DNA from: an uncultured Alteromonadaceae bacterium
Lineage (GTDB): Bacteria; Pseudomonadota; Gammaproteobacteria; Pseudomonadales; Halieaceae
Reading direction: 5' to 3'
DNA: 64,000 nucleotides
NCBI GenBank assembly: GCA_913064725.1
Contig: CAJYAI010000002.1
Span: forward strand, 1 to 64,000
The position numbers were made by a program, and so were the translations under genes. Below the pieces are notes generated by a model, which saw only the letters and a list, made by a program, of their open reading frames with translations, was not told the DNA's origin and did not search any database. How positions within the stretch are numbered: position 1 is the first letter of the stretch; each line of letters starts with the position of its first letter. Of the stretch, positions 47,591 through 58,069 are shown one piece after another.

Positions 47591-49387
47591 GTGACCGATC
47601 TGAGTCACATTCGCAATTTTTCAATTATCGCGCACATTGATCACGGTAAGTCGACGCTAGCTGACCGGTTCATTCAGCATTGTGGGGGATTGTCAGCCCG
47701 CGATATGGCTGAGCAGGTGCTCGACTCGATGGATATTGAGCGTGAGCGCGGCATCACCATCAAAGCTCAGAGTGTCACCCTAGACTATACCGCGCGTAGC
47801 GGCAGAGTTTATCAGCTGAATTTTATTGATACTCCCGGGCATGTTGATTTCTCGTATGAGGTGTCGCGCTCGTTGGCAGCCTGCGAAGGTGCCCTTTTGG
47901 TGGTGGATGCAGGGCAGGGCGTAGAGGCCCAGTCGGTAGCGAATTGCTATACCGCTATTGAGCAGGGCCTTGAGGTGTTGCCCATTCTTAATAAAATGGA
48001 TTTGGCTCAGGCGGAACCCGATCGGGTAAAGAACGAAATCGAGGAAATCATTGGTATTGAGGCGAGTGAGGCTGTTCCCGTTAGCGCCAAGACCGGTTTA
48101 GGCATTGAGGATGCCCTTGAGTATTTAGTCGAGCATATACCGCCGCCTATAGGCGACTATGATAAGCCGCTGCAGGCTCTGATCATTGACTCCTGGTTTG
48201 ACAACTACCTCGGCGTCGTATCGCTGGTCCGAGTCAAAGAGGGCAGCTTGAGAAAGCGCGATAAATTTATGGTGAAATCCACCGGCAAAGTTCATCAAGC
48301 CGACATGATTGGCGTATTTACACCTCGTCGAACAGTGACTGATCAGTTGCGGGCAGGCGAGGTGGGTTTCATCGTCGCGGGCATTAAAGACATCAAAGGA
48401 GCTCCGGTTGGCGACACTTTAATTGCCTCTAACGCAGCCAATACGGCGGCCTTACCCGGATTCAAGGAGGTAAAACCTCAGGTATACGCCGGTATCTTCA
48501 CGATTAATGCCGATGACTATGAAGACTTTAGGGATGCGTTGGGGAAGCTGACCCTCAATGACGCCTCATTGTTTTACGAACCTGAATCCTCGGACGCATT
48601 AGGCTTTGGATTTCGCTGCGGCTTTCTCGGCATGTTGCATATGGAAATTATTCAGGAGCGACTCGAGAGGGAATACAACCTTGATTTGATAACGACCGCC
48701 CCTACGGTTATCTATGAGGTCGTGAAGAAGGGCGGCGATGTCGTTAACGTCGATAATCCATCGAAGCTTCCTGATTTGGGTGATATTGAGAGCATGCGCG
48801 AACCTATAGCGCGCTGCACGATTCTGACACCGCAGGATTACCTCGGCGCAGTCATTACTTTATGTGTCGAAAAGCGCGGGTCTCAAGTGGATCTGCAGTT
48901 CCTGGGCCAGCAAGTTCAAGTGGTTTACGATATCCCTATGGCTGAGGTGGTGTTGGACTTTTTCGATCGCTTAAAATCGGCTAGTAGAGGTTACGCGTCT
49001 CTCGACTATTCATTTGAGCGCTTCGAGACGGCGCCATTGTCGCGCTTAGATGTTCTCATTAACGGTGATAAAGTCGATGCACTATCGGTGATTGTGCATA
49101 GAGACTATATTCAGAGTCGCGGTCGCGTGTTGACGGAGAAGATGAAGGATCTCATTCCTCGTCAAATGTTTGATGTCGCGATACAGGCAGCTGTAGGCGG
49201 GAAAATAGTGGCTCGGCAAACCGTCAAGGCACTTCGCAAAAATGTGACAGCTAAATGCTATGGCGGTGACGTTACTCGAAAGAAAAAGCTGTTGGAGAAG
49301 CAAAAAGCAGGCAAGAAACGTATGAAGCAGGTAGGCAATGTTGAGATACCACAAACCGCCTTTTTGGCGGTGCTTCAAGTCGACTAG
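47591..49387 (+). CDS. lepA: Elongation factor 4
   Basis: [41 protein letters not shown]. Confidence 0.98.
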   Translation: MTDLSHIRNFSIIAHIDHGKSTLADRFIQHCGGLSARDMAEQVLDSMDIERERGITIKAQSVTLDYTARSGRVYQLNFIDTPGHVDFSYEVSRSLAACEGALLVVDAGQGVEAQSVANCYTAIEQGLEVLPILNKMDLAQAEPDRVKNEIEEIIGIEASEAVPVSAKTGLGIEDALEYLVEHIPPPIGDYDKPLQALIIDSWFDNYLGVVSLVRVKEGSLRKRDKFMVKSTGKVHQADMIGVFTPRRTVTDQLRAGEVGFIVAGIKDIKGAPVGDTLIASNAANTAALPGFKEVKPQVYAGIFTINADDYEDFRDALGKLTLNDASLFYEPESSDALGFGFRCGFLGMLHMEIIQERLEREYNLDLITTAPTVIYEVVKKGGDVVNVDNPSKLPDLGDIESMREPIARCTILTPQDYLGAVITLCVEKRGSQVDLQFLGQQVQVVYDIPMAEVVLDFFDRLKSASRGYASLDYSFERFETAPLSRLDVLINGDKVDALSVIVHRDYIQSRGRVLTEKMKDLIPRQMFDVAIQAAVGGKIVARQTVKALRKNVTAKCYGGDVTRKKKLLEKQKAGKKRMKQVGNVEIPQTAFLAVLQVD

Positions 49388-49411
49388 TGTACTGCCTGCG
49401 AGGATATAACG

Positions 49412-50251
49412 TTGAATATTGATCTGCCTCTGATACTTACCCTGATTGTCGGTGTGAGCGGCGCTATCTGGATGGTTGACGGGCTACTTTTTGCCAGGGC
49501 TCGCGCTGCACGGCTAGAACAACTTCAAAATCAGTACCCGGGCTGGCAGGATAGTGGCTCTTCGGATGCCAAACTGTTTGCCGCCGCTGCGGCTCGAGCA
49601 GCGACCGACCCCGTGGTTGTAGAGTATGCAAAGTCGTTTTTTCCGGTGTTGGCCTTCGTACTAGTATTGCGATCGTTTCTTTATGAGCCGTTTCAGATTC
49701 CCTCGTCGTCGATGGTGCCAACGCTGCAGGTCGGTGATTATATTTTGGTAAACAAATACCGATACGGCTTGAGACTGCCGGTTACGCGGACCAAGATCTG
49801 GGATATGGCGTCGCCGCAAAGGGGCGATGTGATGGTTTTTTATCCGCCCCATGCGAACGATCAGTATTACATCAAGCGGGTCATTGGTATCCCAGGGGAT
49901 CGTGTGCAGTACCGCAATAAGCAGTTGACGGTAAATGGTGAGGCGATCCCGCGAGAATGGCTAGTGGATGCCGAAGGTACAGCGCGAATGCAGATTGGGT
50001 TGGAGACACCGCGAGGCGATAGGGCTCATCCAATACAAGTGGATCGGATGCGGCCTGCGCGAGATTTTTTTGTTGTCGTGCGGCCCGGTCATTACTTCAT
50101 GATGGGGGATAACCGCGATAACAGCAGCGATAGCCGTGTTTGGGGACAGGTACCTGAGGCAGATATTGTTGGCGAAGCAGTGGCGATCTGGATGCACTGG
50201 GAGTCATTATTCAGTATTCCGAGCTTTGATCGAGTAGGCGGGCTGCATTGA
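49412..50251 (+). CDS. lepB: Signal peptidase I
   Basis: EPFQIPSSSMVPTLQVGDYILVNKY, MMGDNRDNSSDSR. Confidence 0.97.
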   Translation: MNIDLPLILTLIVGVSGAIWMVDGLLFARARAARLEQLQNQYPGWQDSGSSDAKLFAAAAARAATDPVVVEYAKSFFPVLAFVLVLRSFLYEPFQIPSSSMVPTLQVGDYILVNKYRYGLRLPVTRTKIWDMASPQRGDVMVFYPPHANDQYYIKRVIGIPGDRVQYRNKQLTVNGEAIPREWLVDAEGTARMQIGLETPRGDRAHPIQVDRMRPARDFFVVVRPGHYFMMGDNRDNSSDSRVWGQVPEADIVGEAVAIWMHWESLFSIPSFDRVGGLH

Positions 50252-50658
50252 TTAGCGCCTCAACTTGGCCCTCGTACCGAGGCTCGCAGGTACCGCCGAA
50301 GGGCGTTCGCGGCAGTGGTACCGTTTCCGTTTTTTGCGCAGTTATTACTGCCTGGGTATTACTCACGGCGATCTTACGCGTACTACCGGTGTATCTTGAG
50401 CACAGAACAATTGTCAGTGTGATGGGATCGGTTGTGGAAGGCTACGCATCGGGTACGGATTCGACGAGCGATGTAAGAGAAGCGCTGAATCGCGCTTGGT
50501 CCGTGAACCGTATCGATCAAGCGGACGTCGATGATGTGAAAATTGAGCGTTTAAGATCCCATGTTGTGCTCCGGCTGAATTATCAGGCTGAGTTTCCTCT
50601 GTTCGGACCCGTCAACGGTGTATGGGACTTCGATGAAGTGGAAGTCGATGGCCGATAG
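50248..50658 (+). CDS. DUF4845 membrane protein
   Basis: Small single-TM protein between lepB and rnc, 4-bp overlap with lepB. Confidence 0.8.
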   Translation: MISASTWPSYRGSQVPPKGVRGSGTVSVFCAVITAWVLLTAILRVLPVYLEHRTIVSVMGSVVEGYASGTDSTSDVREALNRAWSVNRIDQADVDDVKIERLRSHVVLRLNYQAEFPLFGPVNGVWDFDEVEVDGR

Positions 50659-51364
50659 TTCGATGACGGGCGCGCCGCGGTCGACGGTGAAGCTCACTCA
50701 TGTGGCTCTTCAGCGCGCGATTGGCTACCAATTTGCGGACGAAGCGCTGCTAGTCAGAGCTCTTACCCACCGTAGCTTCGGCGCAGACAATAACGAGAGA
50801 CTCGAATTTATTGGCGACGGTATTGTCAACGCTGTAGCCGCCAATCTCCTTTACCATTCGTTCCCAGCGCTTGACGAGGGCGATTTATCGCGTCTGCGAT
50901 CAAAGCTGGTATCAAAAGAGGGATTGGCCAGAGTAGCTGCCCGTTTTGATCTGAGTGCTTCGATACGCCTTGGCGCGGGTGAACGGAAAAGTGGTGGTAG
51001 ACAGCGAGCCAGTATTTTGGCCGATGCGGTAGAAGCTATTGCGGGCGCTGTCCTTATTGAGTCTGGATTTGACGTGGCGAGTAATGTTGTCGCTACTTGG
51101 TTTGACGAGGACGTGGCTTCCCTGGATGTAAGCCGTTCTCGTGACGCGAAGACACGATTGCAGGAGTGGTTGCAAGGCAGAGGCCACTCTCTACCGCAAT
51201 ACGCGGTTCGATCTATTAGTGGCGAAGACCACCATCAGATGTTTGATGTCGTCTGCTCCTGTGATGCTACCGATGTCACAGGTGAGGGCAGTGCGTCCAG
51301 CCGGAAAAAAGCCGAGCAAATTGCGGCTGACGCGTTGTTGGAGATATTGAGTAATGACAGATAA
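50648..51364 (+). CDS. rnc: Ribonuclease III
   Basis: ERLEFIGDGIVNAVAA signature, C-terminal dsRBD; start refined. Confidence 0.96.
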   Translation: MADSSMTGAPRSTVKLTHVALQRAIGYQFADEALLVRALTHRSFGADNNERLEFIGDGIVNAVAANLLYHSFPALDEGDLSRLRSKLVSKEGLARVAARFDLSASIRLGAGERKSGGRQRASILADAVEAIAGAVLIESGFDVASNVVATWFDEDVASLDVSRSRDAKTRLQEWLQGRGHSLPQYAVRSISGEDHHQMFDVVCSCDATDVTGEGSASSRKKAEQIAADALLEILSNDR

Positions 51365-52262
51365 ACCCGAAACGCATTGCGGTTTGGTCGCCTTGGTAGG
51401 TCGGCCCAACGTGGGTAAGTCTACGCTTTTAAACTTCATGTTAGAGCAAAAGCTGAGCATAACGTCTCGCAAGCCCCAGACAACGCGTCAGCAGGTCTTA
51501 GGCGTCAAGACTGTGGGCGCCGACCAAATGATTTTTGTTGATACACCAGGCCTGCATCGACACGAGCCTAAGGCGATTAATAAGGCTATGAACCGCTCGG
51601 CCACGTCCGCCATAGCTGACGTCGATATCGTACTTTTTCTGATCGACCGAGCGAAATGGACCGAGGAGGATGCGTGGGTCTTGGAGAAACTGGTTTCAGT
51701 CAAGGCGCCGGTAGCTCTGGTCATTAATAAAGTGGATTTACTCGACGACTACGGGGCACTGCTGCCGGAGATGGGTGAACTGCAGGCGCTGCACGAGTTC
51801 GCAGGAATTTTCCCAATTTCGGCATTACGCCAAAAAAACTTGGATGTTCTGGAGACGTTTATCAGAGATAAGTTGCCAGAGGGACACCATTTATTTCCCG
51901 AGGGGCAAATCACAAACCGGACAGAGCGCTTTCTGGCGGCAGAACTCATACGGGAAAAGATAATTCGTCAGCTGGGCGATGAGTTGCCACACACTACGGC
52001 CGTTGAAATTGAATCATTTCAGTCTGATGATCGGGGTGTACTGCACATTAATGCGATTATCTTCGTCGAACGAGACGGGCAAAAGCGGATCGTTATCGGG
52101 ACGGCTGGATCGCGGTTGCGATCCATTGGAACCGAGGCTAGGCGAGACATGGAAAAGGCCTTTGACAGTAAGGTCATGTTGAAGTTGTGGGTCAAGGTAA
52201 AGTCCGGTTGGTCCGATGATATTCGTGCCTTGCGGAGTTTGGGGCTCGAAGGCGAGTCGTGA
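51354..52262 (+). CDS. era: GTPase Era
   Basis: VGRPNVGKSTLLN, DTPGLHRHEPKAINKAMNR, KH domain. Confidence 0.97.
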   Translation: MTDKPETHCGLVALVGRPNVGKSTLLNFMLEQKLSITSRKPQTTRQQVLGVKTVGADQMIFVDTPGLHRHEPKAINKAMNRSATSAIADVDIVLFLIDRAKWTEEDAWVLEKLVSVKAPVALVINKVDLLDDYGALLPEMGELQALHEFAGIFPISALRQKNLDVLETFIRDKLPEGHHLFPEGQITNRTERFLAAELIREKIIRQLGDELPHTTAVEIESFQSDDRGVLHINAIIFVERDGQKRIVIGTAGSRLRSIGTEARRDMEKAFDSKVMLKLWVKVKSGWSDDIRALRSLGLEGES

Positions 52263-52996
52263 CTGCCTCGATGCAGCCTGCGTGGGTCTTAGGCCGCCAA
52301 CCGTACAGAGACTCTAGCTATTTGGTTCATCTGATAACCGCTCAAGACGGGCGAGTTTCAGCCGTTGTCAAAGGCGCACATCGGAAACAACAAGGAGGCA
52401 TGATGGCGAGTTTATTGCAGCCTTTTAACCCCCTGTTGGTGAAGCTGGGGGGGCTGAGCGAGCTGAAATACATGGCCTCCGCAGAAAGCGCCGGCATGGC
52501 GCTGGCTCTCAATGGTGAGAAGTGGTTGACCGGTTTATATCTTAATGAATTGCTTACTCGTCTCTTACCTAAGCACGACCCCGCGCCAACGGTATTCTCC
52601 GCTTACGGTCGATCGCTCGAAACGATTTCGAGATCCGATGAGGCCGAGCTGACCTTGCGCCGGTTTGAGCTCATTTTATTGGAGGTATTGGGCTACGAGA
52701 TCCAGTGGACGGTGGATGCAGCGGGAAGCAAAGTTCAGGCGGATTCGTATTATAACTATTACTCCGATAGGGGATTTATTGAGGTCGCCCCGGGTTCCGA
52801 TCGAGCCGAATTGTGTGGTGCTGATCTTATGACATTGAATCGGTGGTTCGCTGATAATGCAGCTATCGATGCCACCCTGCGTGTCAAATTAAAGCGGATC
52901 ATGCGCGAGGCCATTTCGTATCGACTTGGCGGGCAGCCTCTGAAGGTAAGAGACGCCTTTAACGAGTGGCGGCAGCTAAGGGGCATTCCGGAGTGA
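52259..52996 (+). CDS. recO: DNA repair protein RecO
   Basis: PAWVLGRQPYRDSSYLVHLITAQDGRVSAVVKGAHRKQ. Confidence 0.94.
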   Translation: MTASMQPAWVLGRQPYRDSSYLVHLITAQDGRVSAVVKGAHRKQQGGMMASLLQPFNPLLVKLGGLSELKYMASAESAGMALALNGEKWLTGLYLNELLTRLLPKHDPAPTVFSAYGRSLETISRSDEAELTLRRFELILLEVLGYEIQWTVDAAGSKVQADSYYNYYSDRGFIEVAPGSDRAELCGADLMTLNRWFADNAAIDATLRVKLKRIMREAISYRLGGQPLKVRDAFNEWRQLRGIPE

Positions 52997-53000
52997 CGGT

Positions 53001-53366
53001 GTGATTAAAGGTGTTGGTGTCGATATTGTCCTCATCTCCAGAGTTGATGCGGCTTTCGATCGTTTTGGATTGCGGTTTGCGCGGAAAATACTATCGGCGA
53101 CTGAGGTGGAAAACTGCGATATTAATGCGCGCTTTCTGGCCAAGCGATTTGCGGCGAAGGAGGCGATCGTCAAGGCCCTGGGTACCGGTTTTCGCGGTGG
53201 CATAACAATGCCAGCGATCACGGTGTCAAAAAGTGAGTTGAATCAACCTTTAGTTATTCTCTCCGGACCCGCATTAGCTAGACTAGAGGCGATCGGGGCA
53301 AGTGAGATTATGGTCTCCATTTCGGATGAAGTAGACTCAGTAATTGCATTTGCTATCGCACAGTGA
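53001..53366 (+). CDS. acpS: Holo-[acyl-carrier-protein] synthase
   Basis: IKGVGVDIVLISRVDAAFDRFG, RFLAKRFAAKEAIVKALGTGF. Confidence 0.95.
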   Translation: MIKGVGVDIVLISRVDAAFDRFGLRFARKILSATEVENCDINARFLAKRFAAKEAIVKALGTGFRGGITMPAITVSKSELNQPLVILSGPALARLEAIGASEIMVSISDEVDSVIAFAIAQ

Positions 53367-53407
53367 CGACTCTTTTTCAGGCGCGTTTATAGGATCAGAT
53401 ATTCCTT

Positions 53408-54304
53408 ATGTCAGCGGACAACTACCCAACCATAGAATCGACCATTGGAAATACTCCGCTAGTGCGGTTGCAGCGCATGCTGAAGAACCCCAAGAGCGTC
53501 GTTCTGGCTAAGTTGGAGGGGAACAACCCCGCTGGATCAGTCAAGGACAGACCTGCCATGAGTATGATCCGAGAGGCGGAAATAAGGGGTCGGATCAAGC
53601 CGGGCGATACCATTATCGAGGCCACAAGCGGTAATACGGGGATTGCGCTTGCGATGGCGGCCGCCATCCGGGGGTATCACCTAAAATTGATTATGCCCAG
53701 CCACATGAGTAGTGAGCGTAAGCAGTCAATGGCAGCCTACGGAGCTGAGCTTATAGAGGTTTCTCAGTCCGAGGGAATGGAGGGCGCCCGGGATCTGGCT
53801 GATGCGATGGCGATGGCGGGCGAGGGCATTGTCCTCGATCAGTTCGCTAATCCGGACAACCCCCTTGGGCATGTTGCGACCACGGGTCCCGAGATTTGGG
53901 AGCAAACGCAGGGTCGCGTGACGCATTTTGTTAGCTCTATGGGTACGACGGGTACGATTATGGGCGTGTCATCCTTTTTAAAAGCGCAGAACCCCCGCAT
54001 TCAAATCATTGGCCTGCAGCCGATTGAAGGATCACAAATCCCGGGAATAAGACGCTGGCCCGAGGCTTATCGACCCACTATTTTTGATGAATCCGCTGTT
54101 GACCAAGTGGTAGACGTATCTCAAGACGTGGCAGAGGCGACGATGCGCCGGATGGCACGCGAGGAGGGAATCTTTGCAGGTGTGTCCTCTGGCGCATCGA
54201 TTGCGACCGCCATTGGAATTGCAGAGGCCCACGACAATCTCACGGTCGTCGCAATAGTGTGTGACAGAGGCGATCGTTACTTATCCACTGGCGTTTATGA
54301 GTAG
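53408..54304 (+). CDS. cysM: Cysteine synthase B
   Basis: IGNTPLVRLQRM, EGNNPAGSVKDRPAMSMI, EATSGNTGIALA. Confidence 0.95.
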   Translation: MSADNYPTIESTIGNTPLVRLQRMLKNPKSVVLAKLEGNNPAGSVKDRPAMSMIREAEIRGRIKPGDTIIEATSGNTGIALAMAAAIRGYHLKLIMPSHMSSERKQSMAAYGAELIEVSQSEGMEGARDLADAMAMAGEGIVLDQFANPDNPLGHVATTGPEIWEQTQGRVTHFVSSMGTTGTIMGVSSFLKAQNPRIQIIGLQPIEGSQIPGIRRWPEAYRPTIFDESAVDQVVDVSQDVAEATMRRMAREEGIFAGVSSGASIATAIGIAEAHDNLTVVAIVCDRGDRYLSTGVYE

Positions 54305-54309
54305 CTGGC

Positions 54310-55137
54310 ATGGCGACGCATTCCTACGACATCAATGACCTCAAGCGACTGATGGAGCGGTTGCGGGATCCAGCTTATGGCTGCCCCTGGGATCTTCAGC
54401 AGTCCTATCAATCCATAGCGCCGTTTACGCTCGAAGAATGCTTAGAACTCATTGATGCGCTAGAGCAACACGACTACGGTCATGTCGAGGAGGAGCTTGG
54501 GGATCTTTTATTTCAGATCATATTCTACGCTCAACTGGGTAAAGAGGATGGGTGGTTTGATTTCGACAGTGTTGTGGCGCGCATCACAGACAAGCTGATA
54601 CGTCGGCATCCCCACGTTTTTCATGAGGGCCAGCTAGAGGGCGTTATTGAAGAGCATAGCTCGCTGGAGAGCATTAAAGCTAATTGGGAGCGGGGTAAAT
54701 CGTTAGAGCGTGCTCAGCGTGCTCAAATGAGCGTGATGGATGACATCCCAACGACGCTGAGTGCCTTGGCCAGAGCGCAAAAGCTTCAAAAACGCGCTGC
54801 AACCGTCGGGTTTGACTTTGCTGACGATGAGGCCGTGTCGGCGCAGTTGGCGAGCGAAATCGAGGAGTTGAGGCAGGCTACGCTTACTGAGAAGGCGGTT
54901 GAGATCGAGAATGAGCTTGGCGACGTATTATTTACTGTTGTAAATATGGCTCGGCATTTAAAAGTAGACTCGGAGGCGGCACTTCGCAAAGCAAACCGAC
55001 GTTTCGAGGGACGGGTAAGGGCCGCAGAGACAGCAGCTCGCGGTGAGGATAGCGAGCTTGAATGGGAGGACTCTGATCGCCTTGACGAGCGCTGGAAAGA
55101 AGCGAAGCGCAAGGAAAGAACAAATCACGACTTGTAA
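54310..55137 (+). CDS. mazG: Nucleoside triphosphate pyrophosphohydrolase
   Basis: LMERLRDPAYGCPWDLQQSYQSIAPFTLEECLELIDAL, EELGDLLFQIIFYAQ. Confidence 0.97.
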   Translation: MATHSYDINDLKRLMERLRDPAYGCPWDLQQSYQSIAPFTLEECLELIDALEQHDYGHVEEELGDLLFQIIFYAQLGKEDGWFDFDSVVARITDKLIRRHPHVFHEGQLEGVIEEHSSLESIKANWERGKSLERAQRAQMSVMDDIPTTLSALARAQKLQKRAATVGFDFADDEAVSAQLASEIEELRQATLTEKAVEIENELGDVLFTVVNMARHLKVDSEAALRKANRRFEGRVRAAETAARGEDSELEWEDSDRLDERWKEAKRKERTNHDL

Positions 55138-55178
55138 GCCGGTCGACCGATGTGTATTTTCTCGCCCTTCGGTTTTGA

Positions 55179-55850
<672 letters not shown>

Positions 55851-55905
55851 TACGCTGCGCCCCCCCATACCGCGTCTGTCTGACAGGCAAATAGGCAGGT
55901 CCAAC

Positions 55906-56823
55906 ATGGATGTTACGCCCATTATTTATCACTATCCCGCGTCGCCATACGCTGAAAAAGTACGCTTGTTAGCTGGCTACTTGGGCGTTCCCTGGCGCTC
56001 GTGTGATGTGCCTATTCAACCTCCACGGGATACATTGGCACTGCTCGCGGGTGGCTATCGCCGTATTCCAGTTATGCAGCTTGGTGCCGATATATTTTGT
56101 GATACCGCCATTATCTGCGATGAGATAATTGCCCTAGGTGAGAGACCGCTTGCGCCTTGCGATGACGAGGCCCTCGCGCTTGCTAGAGTAGCCGAAACGG
56201 AGGTATTTTTTGCTGCCATCCGCCAGAATACACAGTTCAAAATTGCGCTAGGACTCGTGCTGAGGCTGGGCATAAGAGGCATGTTGGCTTTTGCAAGAGA
56301 TCGACGATCTTTCGCGCAGGGGCACGGAGCCGCGGCATTGTCGCCCGAGGTAGCGAGAACCGTCTTTCGCGACTTTTTAGTGGAGTTAGATGCGCGACTT
56401 GGCAGTGACGATTTTGTTGGTGGTGAATCACCGTGTCTCAGTGACTTTTGTTGTTATCACCCTATTTTCCTCGCTAAGGGGTTTAACGCCATAAAGGATT
56501 CTCAGTTGTCTCCTGCGGTGAGGTCTTGGGTGAAACGGATGGCCGTATTGGGTTGGGGACACCATGACCCTGTCACCGGTTCTACTGCGATTGATGTGGC
56601 GAAACAGTCAGACCCGCGGATCTTGACTGGCGTCGGAACAAATTGCGCTAATGTGGGTCAGTGGGTAACAGTGACCCCGACGGATACTGGAAGAGTGCCG
56701 GTAACCGGTACGCTTGTTAGCCAAGACGAGCGCCGGACAGTCATTGCTCGGCGGTCGGATGACGTCGGTTTATGCCACGTGCATTTTCCGAGATTGGGAT
56801 TCGAGTGCCTCACTATTAGCTAG
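55906..56823 (+). CDS. Glutathione S-transferase family protein
   Basis: IIYHYPASPYAEKVRLLAGYLGVPWRSCDVPIQPPRDTLALLAGGYRRIPVMQLGADIFCDTAIICDEI thioredoxin-like GST N-domain. Confidence 0.82.
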   Translation: MDVTPIIYHYPASPYAEKVRLLAGYLGVPWRSCDVPIQPPRDTLALLAGGYRRIPVMQLGADIFCDTAIICDEIIALGERPLAPCDDEALALARVAETEVFFAAIRQNTQFKIALGLVLRLGIRGMLAFARDRRSFAQGHGAAALSPEVARTVFRDFLVELDARLGSDDFVGGESPCLSDFCCYHPIFLAKGFNAIKDSQLSPAVRSWVKRMAVLGWGHHDPVTGSTAIDVAKQSDPRILTGVGTNCANVGQWVTVTPTDTGRVPVTGTLVSQDERRTVIARRSDDVGLCHVHFPRLGFECLTIS

Positions 56824-56859
56824 GGCTGCATTAGTTAGGGCTACATTAGTGAAGGCTAC
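56815..56859. repeat. 15-bp tandem repeat, 3 copies, straddling the GST-family stop codon
   Basis: attagctagggctgc / attagttagggctac / attagtgaaggctac; TAG stop at 56821-56823. Confidence 0.9.
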
Positions 56860-56886
56860 GGATAACGTCAGGATGAGGCGAGACAC

Positions 56887-57648
56887 ATGAAGGGAACAGT
56901 CCTTATAACCGGTGCATCGGCGGGTCTTGGCGCCGAGTTTGCTAGGCAGCTCGACGGCTGCGCCGATCGGTTGATTCTAGTGGCGCGTCGTGGTGAAAAG
57001 CTTCAGTCCCTGGCTGCTACCTTGAGTATCCCGGTCACTATTATTGAACAGGATCTTAGCGTGATTGGATCACCTGCCGAACTGTGCCAGACAATCGATG
57101 ACGCGGGTCTGTGTGTTGATGTACTGATCAATAACGCCGGGATTGCAGGGCCCAATTTATTAGACGTGTCCGATTTTCAAGTCCAACGATCGTTTGAGCA
57201 GCTTATGATGAGTACGGTTGCCGAACTCTGTAGCCGTCTCATTCCCGGTATGCGTGAGCGCGGGTATGGACGGGTGATCAATGTAGCATCGGTGGCCGGA
57301 CGTTTTCCCAGTTCGGATACGGGTAACTATGGTCCAGCAAAAGCGTATGTCATTGCTTTGTCAGAAGAGCTCAACCTTGCCTGTCGGGGGGCTGATGTCG
57401 TTGTTTCTGCCTTGTGTCCGGGCTTCACCCACACGGAGTTTCACGAGGTGGCTGGCATGATGGAGGCAAAAACGAGTTCACCTGATTGGCTGTGGTATGA
57501 CGCGACTACGGTAGTTCGAGAGAGCCTGCAAGGATGTGATCAAGGGCGCTCTATCGTCATTTCTGGTCGGTTGTACCGATGGCTCGATCCATGGTTACGC
57601 TCCAGTTTGTTCCGAGGCCTTTTGCTGCGACTTGCTGGGCGGGGTTAA
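56887..57648 (+). CDS. Short-chain dehydrogenase/reductase
   Basis: VLITGASAGLGAEFARQL, LINNAGIAG, YGPAKAYVIALSEEL. Confidence 0.92.
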   Translation: MKGTVLITGASAGLGAEFARQLDGCADRLILVARRGEKLQSLAATLSIPVTIIEQDLSVIGSPAELCQTIDDAGLCVDVLINNAGIAGPNLLDVSDFQVQRSFEQLMMSTVAELCSRLIPGMRERGYGRVINVASVAGRFPSSDTGNYGPAKAYVIALSEELNLACRGADVVVSALCPGFTHTEFHEVAGMMEAKTSSPDWLWYDATTVVRESLQGCDQGRSIVISGRLYRWLDPWLRSSLFRGLLLRLAGRG

Positions 57649-57737
57649 GGTGAGCAACCACATCTTGGCTCTGGCACTTCGGGGGCAAATAATTCACAAT
57701 TCGCGCACGTTAAGTTCACTAGATTAGGGGTAGATCA

Positions 57738-58055
57738 ATGCCAGTTATAAAGTTCATTGAATTCGATGGGACCACGCACGAGGTCGATGCAGATGAGGGT
57801 ATGAGTGTCATGGAAGTGGCAATGAAGTATGACGTCCCCGGGATTGATGCCGACTGTGGTGGTGGTGCGGTCTGCGGAACGTGTCACTGCTTTGTGGAAA
57901 AATCCGCTGGGTCCTTGCCAACGGTTGATCCTCAGGAGGAATCAATGCTGGGGCTGCGCCCAGATCGAGAGAGTAATTCGCGCTTGAGTTGTCAGCTTCA
58001 GGTCAGTAACAGCATTGGCGATATGACGGTAAAGCTTCCCGAATTTCAGATGTAG
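57738..58055 (+). CDS. [2Fe-2S] ferredoxin (adrenodoxin/putidaredoxin type)
   Basis: DADCGGGAVCGTCHCFVE and SRLSCQLQV cluster ligands. Confidence 0.93.
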   Translation: MPVIKFIEFDGTTHEVDADEGMSVMEVAMKYDVPGIDADCGGGAVCGTCHCFVEKSAGSLPTVDPQEESMLGLRPDRESNSRLSCQLQVSNSIGDMTVKLPEFQM

Positions 58056-58069
58056 AGCGTCGGTGGGTT

